This document shows, piece by piece, positions 45,355 to 54,894 of a stretch of DNA of 64,000 nucleotides. How positions within the stretch are numbered: the stretch's first letter is position 1; every line of letters starts with the position of its first letter. Under the pieces are notes generated by a model. The model did no database searches and was not told where the DNA came from. It saw nothing but the letters and a program-made list of their open reading frames with translations. The translations under genes and the position numbers were made by a program. Source of the DNA: Actinernus sp. WN-2022 (lineage: Eukaryota; Cnidaria; Anthozoa; Actiniaria; Actinernidae). The stretch covers positions 186,001 through 250,000 of the forward strand of contig JAOWCC010000424.1 of the NCBI GenBank assembly GCA_030867875.1. The letters run 5' to 3'.

Positions 45355-46991
45355 TGTTAATTATGAAACTATAAAATATTGTGTGGTTCCAGAAATTATC
45401 AGTACGTCCAATTGCTATATATTTCCAGAGGATTTTCCAAGCGAAATTTAACTCGCCAAACAAGTCACTAGTGGCATAAAATATAAATCTTACTGATCGT
45501 TGAATCGAGAGAATAAAAGTTGCAGTCATTCTTGCCAGCTTACTTATCTGTTCTAAAATCTACAAAAACAATATATTATTGTGTCACTCTAAAGAGTGTG
45601 TGCATGTATAGTGTATGCATGTGATTGTGCAAAGCAGAGCTGTAATCCAATATGGCTGACTGAAAAGCCATATTAATTGGTGCCTGCATTACCTTGACTT
45701 CACTACAAGATGGCTACGAGGGGGAGGTTTACGTTTAATTAGCTCAAGTTTTCAGTATTTGCTCTATTGATGAACTCTAAATGCCTAAGAACTGGACTGA
45801 AATAGATCTTTAAACCTTTTAATCTTTAAATTGTACACAATCTTGGGAAATGTGAGAGCCATAAACTCTAAAAAATATCAAGGAAAAGTCTTTCCAAAAA
45901 TGCTGGATTTCAAATGTTAATTACGCAGACACCATCAGGTCCATGTTAGTAAGCAATGTAATTTCCGGAGAGGAGGGGGCTCGCTGTTCTACAAACAAGG
46001 TATTTCTGGAGGGGTGGGGGGAAATCCTGGGGTAGGGGGGGGGGGGGGGGGGGGTTCTTAAGATACATCCCTTCCATGGGAGGGGTATGGATATTTTCTG
46101 GAACCACAAAAAAATACATGAATTTTGATAATAAATGTTTCAATAGAAAAGATGATTTACGATGTAATTATCATATTCTGTGTATGTTTCATCATTGCCT
46201 TGCATATTAGACTTTTGTCCATCATATTTATACTAGTTTTATATTTGTAAGTACTACAAGTTAACCTTATTTTAAGTACCACCCCCAGAAATAGAAATTA
46301 CTGAAAGAAAAATAAAAGAAACAATAATTTGATCCAGTATAGTCTGTCAATAATAATTGCAAATGAATATAGTTCATCACTGTAGCACAAACTAAAACTG
46401 AAGTATGCAGCCCTCTATACCAATTCGTGTTAGAGACTGATCATGAAATATTATAATAGTGATTTTACTCAACCCATGAAATAGATATTAGACTAATAGA
46501 CACAGAGTATTAGACCCTAATTCCAATGTTTTCTTTTGTTTCTATTCTAAATATTATTATTTTTGTTTAATGGGTTAAGGAAGACCACTGTAACATCCAG
46601 CAATGACACCCCCCCCCCCCTTGATCAGGGAATATACACGTCATGTGCAACATTGTGCATTCTTAAAGAAAAAAAATAGAAAAATTATAGTAAAAAATCC
46701 CTCGCATTATTATAAACTAAATACTAATAGTTACATAAACATGCAAAGATGTGATAAAACACTCGGACAAATGCCATTTTGCAGTCAATATGCATAATTT
46801 TTTTATATTAAAATGTAACAAGGAAACAAGAGCGCTTATTCGGACACCGCCACGCTTGCCCATTTACAGGCCTATAAATATCGCTGAATAACTCTAGTTA
46901 ATTTCATATGGTTAGAAAGCGAACAAACATCGTGTGACCGATAATAGGTATTGCTTGGCCGATAGTGGGTTAATCTGGCCGATAAATAGGC

Positions 46992-47465
46992 TTGTCAACA
47001 ACGGACATGTTCAGTCGATTTTCAGAGGAAATAGTGAAATTCGAAAGGAACGTAGCTACAACTACTAAAGATCTCGAAGGAAGAAAAACATTGTCAAGAG
47101 CCCTCTTCGTTATACGACTAGTTAGCGATCAAAGTAAAGTGGTCGATAATAGGTTAAATTACAAACGAAAATCGCCGAAAATGTTAACAAATAATTTAGC
47201 AGTATCAAGCCTTCAACCACCATGGTTTATCGCCAAAAACGTAGCTCGTTCACTGTAATCAACATTCCAAAGGATGCGAGGCAAACGAGAACCTAATGGT
47301 TGTCATTTTTTGGCTAAATTCTCGCACCTACGCTTAAGGGTTAGGGCTCGTATAAAAAGAGAGACTCGGACAAAGTCTCCAAAGAGCACTAAAACAAACT
47401 TCCCGAAAACTCGAATGAAGTTATTTCAAGCAATATATAAACACAGTGGAATCAAGCCAAGATGA
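46992..47465 (+). other. Unrecognised ORFs in the 3.55-kb transposon
   Basis: Two adjacent ORFs (88 and 63 codons). The first includes FSEEIVKFERNVATTTKDLE and the second is very basic. They lie within 650 bp of the transposon's right end. No motif I know; they could be exons of an element protein or chance. Confidence 0.2.
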
Positions 47466-49904
47466 AGTGAGTTTTAAGGATGACTGGATACTCTGACTAA
47501 GAAAAATGGACGTGAGAAAATCAAAAATACACCAAATGCTAGAGCTCCGCACACATCGACTGCAAGTGACGACTGACTTCAAAAATCAATTTGAACCATG
47601 ATCCTTTTCGACGCGTGATCACCCTCCTCTGGGTCGAGGCAAAGTTTTACAGATAAATCTAGTTGCCCTGCACTGAATAGATTCTATAAGCATAATGTTT
47701 TTAATAACAGATTGAGAAGCCCATAACTGACTACAGTATCCTAAGTGAGATCTGACCAGAGCTACATACAGAGTCTTTATGGAGTTGGTAGGTAGGTCCC
47801 TTGTACAGTTTCGCTTTAGAAACCCAAGCATTCGATTTGCTTTCGCAGTTGTGTCAATGTGGTGATTCCATGATAGGTCACTCGTAATCATGACACCAAG
47901 ATCCCTTTGAATGGGTTCACAACTTAATTTAACGTCAACATTAATGAAGTAGGAACGGTCAAAGCTGTAGCGTTTACGACTGATACGAAGGTTTTCACAT
48001 TTTTTCGGTTGAAATTTTAGTTCATTACATGAAGACCACTCACTTAGAGCATCAAGATCTGACTGGAGGGAGGCAGAATTCGACGTAGAAGTGATGACTT
48101 TGTAACACTTCGAGTCGTCAGCGAACATAGAAATGCTGGAATTCCGCACGACATCTGGCATATCTTTAACATAAAGAAGAAACAATACAGGACCTAGAAT
48201 TGAGCCTTCAGGAACTCCCGATTTAACAACCGCCCACGAAGAATAAGAGCCATTTATGACAACGCGCTGCATCCTTCCAGTCAGGTAATTAGCAAACCAC
48301 TTAAGCAAAGAACCGCTAACTCCATAGTATTGGAGCTTCCATAGCAGTCTCTGGTGGCACACTGAATCGAAAGCTTTTGCGAAATCAAGATAAATGATAT
48401 CGTTCTCATACCCCTTATCTAAGTTATTACAAATATCGTGGAAAACCTCAACAAGTTGACTGGCGCAAGAAAAACCCTGTTGGAAACCATACTGAGAATG
48501 GTGTAAAATTACAGAAACGCGAGGAACAAGTTTAGAAGCGACGCACTTTTCTTGTAACTTAGAAACGATGGGCAAGAGCGAAATCTGGCGAAAGTTCTCG
48601 ACCTCGGATCGGTTACCTTTTTTATAAATCGGAGGAATGTTCGCTAGTTTCCATACAGAAATAAAAAGACCAGTTCTAAGTGAAACATTAATAAAAACAG
48701 TTAAAGATGGCGCTAAGGCTTCAGCGCAGTTCTTTAGTATGATGGCCGGTAGGTTGTCGGGAAGAGAGCATGGTGCAGACATCATCAGAAGAGACTTGAA
48801 TGGTATCGAGCACTTCAGTGATGGCAGGGTGGACTGGGCATGAATCCGGCACTGTGCAGCCAAGATGGTCTTTATAAATCGACTGGAGAAAGTCGTTGAA
48901 AGCTTCCGCACGTGCCAGATCGTCAGAGATGGAGACGCCCTTGTACGTCACTTTATCTGGAACCGGTTGTTTCTTGTTTTTATAAGCGAAATAAGACCAA
49001 AAACGCTTAGGATTTAAGAAAGCGTCATTAGCAATACCACAGAGGTATGCCTTTCTCTCCCGGCGGACCCAGTTCTTAATAGCCTGCCCCAGTTTACGAA
49101 ACTTTTCTATAAGCTGCACATTCTTAGATTTTTTAACACGCCTCCACAAGGTTTTCTTTTTGTTGATTGCTTTCGCGTGCTCTTTGTTTATCCAAGGCGG
49201 CTTATTGGAATCCCGCCGCGGAATTTTGGCAACATGCGTGTTGATTGCAGCCCAGACAAGATCAGTCCATTGGTTCCAAACATTGTTAAGATAAGGATTC
49301 GAAGTCAGCATTTTTTAAGTCAAAGCGATGTTTACAATTTGAGTCCTTGAGTTTGAGCTCAATGTCAATGTCAAAAATAACTGGGTAGTGATCAGACGGA
49401 AGGCCAGAATCAGCATATGAAGGGCCATAATCGATTAATGAAACCATGGTAGGAGTGTTCGTAATAACGAGATCAAGAACGTTGCTGATTCTCGTAGGTT
49501 TGTCGACGAACTAAAAAAAGTATAAATCCGTAATAAAGTTTGCAAAACAATATTCATCACTTGTGACAGAGTTTGTAAAAAGAGACCTCTATCCTCTATA
49601 CGTATAACTAAAGTTATTTTGGTGATAAGTTTCTTTTCATCACCTAATTAGCTATTAGTGAGGACGATGAAGATGATGACGATTTGGATATTACCGAATC
49701 TAGTGACTGAATACCATACCGTTATACTGAACGTACCTGAAGTAGTTACCGTATTGCAGCAATCCAGACTGTGAAATTGTTTATAACTTCAATTTTTTTC
49801 ATTTCAAATACTTGTTATCGCGCAACGAAAATATTTCCGAGTTCAAATCACGTTTTTTATATTAAACGCCCCCCTACGGCAAGAGACTTAGAATTATTTC
49901 GTCT

Positions 49905-50795
49905 AAGTGGTTGTCCCGTTGTCCTGGGACAGTGGGACAACGACTTGAGACTTAGAATTATTTCGTCAAAGTGGTTGTCCCGTTGTCCCGTTGTCCCGTT
50001 GTCCCGGCCTCTCAGCTATACTCATTAGTATGCATACAATTTTGTTGTCCCGTTGTCCTGGGACAGCCGTGGGACAACGACTTGACATAGAATTATTTCG
50101 TCAAAGTGGTTGTCCCGTTGTCCCGTTGTCCCGGCCTCTCAGCTATACTCATTAGTATGCATACAATTTTGTTGTCCCGTTGTCCTGGGACAGCCGTGGG
50201 ACAACGACTTGAGACATAGAATTATTTCGTCAAAGTGGTTGTCCCGTTGTCCCGGCCTCTCAGCTATACTCATTAGTATGCATACAATTTTGTTGTCGGA
50301 CAACGACTTGAGACTTAGAAATATTTCGTCAAAGTGGTTGTCCCGTTGTCCCGGCCTCTCAGCTATACTCATTAGTATGCATACAATTTTGTTGTCCCGT
50401 TGTCCCGGGACAGTGGGACGACTTGAGACTTAGAAATATTTCGTCAAAGTGGTTGTCCCGTTGTCCCGGCCTCTCAGCTATACTCATTAGTATGCATACA
50501 ATTTTGTTGTCCCGTTGTCCCGGGACAGGACGTGGGACAACGACTTGAGACTTAGAATTATTTCGTCAAAGTGGTTGTCCCGTTGTCCCGGCCTCTCAGC
50601 TATACTCATTAGTATGCATACAATTTTGTTGTCCCGTTGTCCCGGGACAGGACGTGGGACAACGACTTGAGACTTAGAAATATTTCGTCAAAGTGGTTGT
50701 CCCGTTGTCCCGGCCTCTCAGCTATACTCATTAGTATGCATACAATTTTGTTGTCCCGGGACAGTGGGACAACGACTAGAGACTTAGAATTATTG
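49905..50795. repeat. ~120-bp minisatellite, seven copies, with internal hairpins
   Basis: 'ggcctctcagctatactcat' recurs at about 50006, 50131, 50253, 50352, 50468, 50590 and 50711. Each is followed by 'tagtatgcatacaatttt', 'gttgtcccgttgtcc(c/t)gggaca', 'tgggacaacgacttgagac' and 'ttagaNatatttcgtcaaag'. The GTTGTCCC blocks pair with GGGACAAC within a unit. Long ORFs on both strands here are repeat artefacts. Confidence 0.93.
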
Positions 50796-50980
50796 GGAAA
50801 GGTCTTCCTCTTGTGCTGGTGTATCACTAAACTCAACACACGCGATGTCATTTGGTGCTTTTCAATGAATATCCAAGAGAGGGAAAGAATGACGTCATGT
50901 GGTGCCTTGCTACACCAAGAAACCCCCGTTTATTTGACAGTTGAACTACGAAGGTTCAAACATCCAGAATATCTGGTATT

Positions 50981-51250
50981 TTATCGCACTAAATGGCAAA
51001 TGAATAACACAATAAACTTGCTTTGATGAAGATTAAGTTGTTGTGTCTTGAATTTGGAGGCGGATTTAACGAGTTTCAAGGAAACCTGGATGAGAGAAAA
51101 GGCCGGCAAGCCGATGGTGATGGCGTGTTTATACATACCTGTCATCTCCACGGCAAAAATACCCTTAAATCCACTCAATCGACGTGATACTTCCGGATCC
51201 CGTAGACAGATCACCTTGCTACGTATCCTCCAAGTTTCATGACCAAACAT
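50981..51250 (-). CDS. Possible first exon of an unrecognised gene
   Basis: ATG at 51250; the frame MFGHETWRIRSKVICLRDPE, SRRLSGFKGIFAVEMT leads to a strong donor ACAG|GTATGT (GT at about 51142), and stays open past it to 50981. Upstream, once the transposon 51264-53421 is set aside, the leader runs directly to an ETS-type site at 53492. No family is recognised. The downstream splice partner is unclear: a short acceptor at about 51090 gives an early stop. Could be a chance ORF; kept because start, donor and promoter motif line up. Confidence 0.3.
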   Translation of the reverse strand: MFGHETWRIRSKVICLRDPEVSRRLSGFKGIFAVEMTGMYKHAITIGLPAFSLIQVSLKLVKSASKFKTQQLNLHQSKFIVLFICHLVR

Positions 51251-51728
51251 TCAACGAATACCGTAGCCTGCTTGCAGGCGGTGGAGGGTGTTTTTTCGCG
51301 CAGCAAACGGATCATCGCCGCCATATTGGCCGAGCGTGATTGAGAGCTGGGATCGAATGACAAATGGAGGGGGGAGGGGGGTGGGGGAGAAGCAGATCTG
51401 AAAGACCGCCTGCACGAAAGCCCCTGGTTTCTGAGTACAAAAGTTAGATCCCGTCCACCAGCGGACGGGGTATATGATTGGCTGAAACGGTGTCAATCAA
51501 GCTTATCGCGGCAAGAACTGAAAGGAATATGTGTAGCCTTGCGAAGCGGCGTAACTAAAATAAGTGTTGTGTACTGAGCTTGCAGTTGATAAAATATGGC
51601 GAGTAATACAAAAGGATTTGTCTTTTTTGAAGACTAAGGTTAAATACCCTGGTTCCAGAGGTTTTCTTGAGAGAACAGCCACGGAGAAAGAGCCGCGAAG
51701 GCGGCGATCGGCGAACTGCGAGGGGTTT

Positions 51729-52004
51729 GTTGTCGAGTTCTCTTTTCGCAAGTTCGTAAAACCGTAAATATCAGGCTCTGTATATAGCTTCCTCCTGCTC
51801 CGTTTTCAAAGTTATCTCCTTCGCCTTAACCCTAGTTCCAGAGGTTTTCTAGAGAGAACACAGCTGCTCGCTTCTTTCTCCGCGGCTGGGTAAAGGTACT
51901 TTGAAAACAGAGCAGGAGGAAGCTATACAGAGCCTTTATTTTGTCTTAGAATTTAACAACCTGAGAGTATGATATTTACGGTAAACTAGAGAGAACTCGA
52001 CAAC
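51729..52004. mobile_element. Foldback nested in the 2.16-kb element
   Basis: 'gttgtcgagttctc' / 'gagaactcgacaac' are the ends; inner pairs 'gctctgtatatagcttcctcctgctc' (in part) and its complement near 51910-51940 continue. 'ttccagaggttttct' occurs twice. Confidence 0.6.
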
Positions 52005-52419
52005 GAACCGTGATTTAATTCGCCACTGAAAACTATTGTTGTCGACCAAATTGCAGAGATGCAATCCGGCTATTGACTTCACGGCCGTTGAACTAGGAAA
52101 TAATCAGAAATCCACCTCAAACATTTATGCAACGGTCATCCATTTCTTTCGGCAAACATTCACTAAGATGGACTTCGAGTTGTCAGAGAAAGACGATCAC
52201 AACATTTACCTCGAGTTCTTCAATATCGAGTTCCAGACAAAATTGTCTCAATCGGAGTTTTCTTTGAAGTTTAGAGATTTTTTCGATCCTGTATTTATCT
52301 TTATTATACGTCTTGGCGTTTTCGAGTGCAAATATGTGCTAAAACGAGTGCAAATATGAGAACGTATTACACGGGTCGCGAACAGGTTTGCACAGGTTCA
52401 TCAACACTTAATAGGTTTT

Positions 52420-52595
52420 GTAAGCGCGCGAGCCAATCGAAATGGGGCTGTTAGTGTAACAGCCAATCAGATTTTAGCGCGCGAAAAAAAAAAATCAGTG
52501 CGCCCGCCCCCCCTCCCCCCCCGACATTTGCCTTCAACTGAGGCTGAGAGGTTTCTTCTCTCGAGATTTCTTGTCAAACAGAGCAGTAAGGTAAG
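52420..52595 (+). promoter_or_regulatory. CCAAT/E2F-type promoter-like block and donor inside the transposon
   Basis: 'gcgcgcgagccaatcg' and 'aacagccaatcagat' give two CCAAT boxes, and TTTTAGCGCGCGAAAA (52468-52485 area) fits a palindromic E2F site. About 110 bp later CAGTAAG|GTAAGC is a good donor. This is the architecture of a cell-cycle-type promoter with a non-coding first exon, possibly captured host DNA. Inference. Confidence 0.3.
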
Positions 52596-52643
52596 CAAAA
52601 ACAAACCTTTTTTGTTCGTGTTAGCCGTCGTATAATAAACAAT

Positions 52644-52781
52644 TTATTACACGAAGAGTTGTGTAATACGGCTGGGAATTTTTACTCGTCAATTTTATTT
52701 GTTCTCGCCTTTCAGGCTCGAAAAAATAAAACCGACTCGTAAAAATACCCAACCGTATTACACAACTTTCCTTGTAATAAC
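52644..52781. mobile_element. MITE nested in the 2.16-kb element
   Basis: 'gttgtgtaatacggctggga' at the left is matched by the inverse of 'acccaaccgtattacacaac' at the right; outer 'ttattac'/'gtaataa' extend the ends. About 138 bp. Confidence 0.65.
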
Positions 52782-53479
52782 CTCTTTTTATGCGAGCTTA
52801 ATTCTTTTAAGAAAGGGAGCAGCCGCTTGTATGGCACCTCTTCTGGGAGTGTCTTCTGGTTCGCCAGACTGCGGTGCTGGACGGCTTTTTGAAGCAGCTT
52901 GTATTAAATGTATGTATTTCGGAGGATTTGCAACATGAAACTCTTTGAGAGACTGATGGGGCGAACGCAACAAGCTAAAACCGAACTGTTTACATATATT
53001 TCTAAAGTGGTACTGTCGCAGTCCTTTCCATGGAGAACTTTGAACAAAAATAGCTGGTTTTATTGACATTTCCGTATTTTACCAACATTTTGCATTGCAT
53101 TTGACAGCGAGCGAAGTTTGTTTTGAATATTGCACGCATTTCAATCAAACCAAATCAAAATTGGCAGGCTGTCACACGTCGACTCCTATTGGTCAATTAA
53201 GAATGAGTTACAAGTTAACGGAAATCATGTGCGTGGTGGGCGGATACTCAGAAACCAGGGGTGTTCGTGCAGGCGGTCTTTCAGATCTGCTTCTTTTTCC
53301 CCAACCCCCTCCCCCCTCCATTTGTCATTCGATCCCAGCTCTCAATCACGCTCGGCCAATATGGCGGCGATGATCCGTTTGCTGCGCGAAAAAACACCCT
53401 CCACCGCCTGCAAGCAGGCTACGAATACCGAGAAATGATTTTTGTCACCTCGCATTTCGCCGTCCCAAACACCTCTTCA

Positions 53480-53540
53480 CACTTTGATGACACCGGAAGT
53501 CCAACCGAAAGGATCTGCATGGCTTTGTGCAACTGAAAGG
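53480..53540. promoter_or_regulatory. ETS-type promoter site
   Basis: ACCGGAAGT at 53492-53500 is a consensus ETS/GABP site, common in TATA-less housekeeping promoters. A minus-strand transcript would reach the possible ATG at 51250 after crossing the inserted transposon. On the plus strand a donor-like GAAAG|GTATAC follows at about 53540. Confidence 0.3.
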
Positions 53541-53895
53541 TATACTAAACATCGCTAGGTTTATCTGTTCATAGGAAACAGCAATACGACAAACTACTTC
53601 TCAGCATATTTTTCGGTTAATTTGTGACATTCTGTCAGTTGGTTCGGCTGTTTTGGCCTTCTTCCGAACTGTTATACTTTGATTTGATCTTTCTTTAGCC
53701 TTTTAAAATGTGCTGTAATTTACTAGTTTGAACTCCCTATTTATGATTTGATTTAAACCGGGAAATTCATTATTTAATCCACCAAATCTATTTGACATTC
53801 CTGGTACGAACGCGGTCGGAGTAGCCTCGTGTTCAGTCTATATTTTATATTCCTTGGCTACTTGGTCTACCTGTGTTTCACTAGTTTGCCGCCAT

Positions 53896-54894
53896 TTTGT
53901 CGTTTTGCTTGGGGCCTTTTTGCTGCCAGTATTCTCACAAGTTCATCTTTACATAAGCAAGAAAAGATACACAGGAACAGTGCTCATTTAAATTAAGGTC
54001 AATTAAATGAACTAAACTAGTTCAAACTGTTGACCAAACTTTGGGCTAATTCAAAAGTGCCTTCGGCAAGTAAAAGTCAAGCTACTTGCCTGGAGGGTAA
54101 GCCGAAATATTTTGTTGAGCCCTTGAAGGCTTGATACAAGACCCTCCCATTGGTAATATTTTTAATGAGCTACATAAAATTATTTGGTAGAAATTCAACT
54201 GGAAAAATAAACTACTATGGGGACGAGCTGAAAAGGAGGAGTTTGAGAAACACTTCCCATTCATATTTGATATCAAAAGTAAACAGTTGGGAGCATCTTT
54301 CCAACCACAGTTTGTTTATGCATAAAACATAATGCATCTGTGAACCATGCCTTTTTTTTTATTTCTTCACACATTATTTTTTTAGAAGTCTTACCTTAGA
54401 ACCAAGGAAGACACCTTTGCTTGAATCACACCTAACTAGCTACAGACACAACGCAGCAGGTTTGGCAGGTAAAATAGGGGGGGTTTCATTCATAATTTAT
54501 TTTAAAATGCAGAAACATGAGAAAAACAATGAGAACCCTTCTAAAGTATTTTTCAGACCTCAGGATGTCATCTTGCTCTTATTTTTGTTCAGTGGTGGAT
54601 GTGACCCGAAATTTGAGCTATTTTTATTCAAAATCCTAACAATCAGAGCAACTACCACTAGCATTTGCATCTTTCAGTTAACTTTATGGTTCAGTGACAC
54701 ATAACTGACCTGGGCTAGCCAAACTTGGACTGAGGACAAGGGTAGGGTTAGCACTCCTCTAATTTGACCAAGACTCAGTGGGTTAATTATAATAGCAAAG
54801 AATTTCTGGACACTAGCAGGCTTATAATTATCACAAAAAAACATATCCTCATCCGAACTTGCAGATAGCAAGAGTACAGGATGTAACTATACTG
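53896..54894. other. Interior of the inverted-repeat pair, no gene recognised
   Basis: AT-rich sequence before the LINE. No domain or further inverted repeat is obvious. Confidence 0.3.

Larger units (their letters stand above)
44078..47631. mobile_element. DNA transposon, 3,554 bp, 22-bp TIRs, 9-bp target duplication
   Basis: Ends CAGAGGAGGGTGATCACGCG(TC) and (GA)CGCGTGATCACCCTCCTCTG. GGTCGAGGC occurs at 44069-44077 and 47632-47640. A 9-bp duplication suggests the Mutator or a related superfamily. No transposase is recognisable inside: the ORFs at 46992-47258 and 47274-47465 (Arg/Lys-rich) have no known motif, so it is non-autonomous or highly diverged. It contains the foldback at 45220, G20 at 46035-46054 and C12 at 46609-46620. 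Confidence 0.93.
43787..49590 (-). pseudogene. CR1-like LINE split by a 3.55-kb DNA transposon
   Basis: Minus-strand order: end of the endonuclease (SDHYPVIFDI, near 49390), linker 49311-48721 (PWINKEHAKAINKKKTLWRR), and RT 48911-47641 with IIYLDFAKAFDSVCHQRLLW, SGVPEGSILGPVLFLLY and SMFADDSKCY. The transposon 44078-47631 intervenes. The C-terminus follows at 44068-43800 (RLVSLNLLPINYWLEYLDLV). Reading across the two edges with one copy of the 9-bp duplication keeps the frame exactly (CKTLPRP|SYKD). Frame breaks near 49317, 48720-48900 and at the 3' end make it inactive. The 5' end is truncated near 49590. Confidence 0.9.
51264..53421. mobile_element. TAGCCTGC long-TIR transposon, 2,158 bp, 9-bp target duplication
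   Basis: Ends TAGCCTGCTTGCAGGCGGTG and CACCGCCTGCAAGCAGGCTA; arms of about 175 bp (to 'ctggtttctgagta' at 51442 and its complement near 53247). CGAATACCG flanks both sides (51255-51263 and 53422-53430). The arms are homologous to the 285-bp MITE at 14319. The interior is different: a nested foldback (51729-52004), promoter-like DNA (52420-52595), a further MITE (52644-52781) and short ORFs without domains. No transposase seen; a Pack-MULE-like carrier is a possible reading. Confidence 0.94.

Noticed and set aside
49905..50795. CRISPR-like array
   Set aside because: Regular repeats without unique spacers in a eukaryotic genome; it is a minisatellite.
52036..52359. 107-codon ORF inside the 2.16-kb transposon as its transposase
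   Set aside because: No DDE or zinc-binding motif, too short, and adjacent to nested MITEs.
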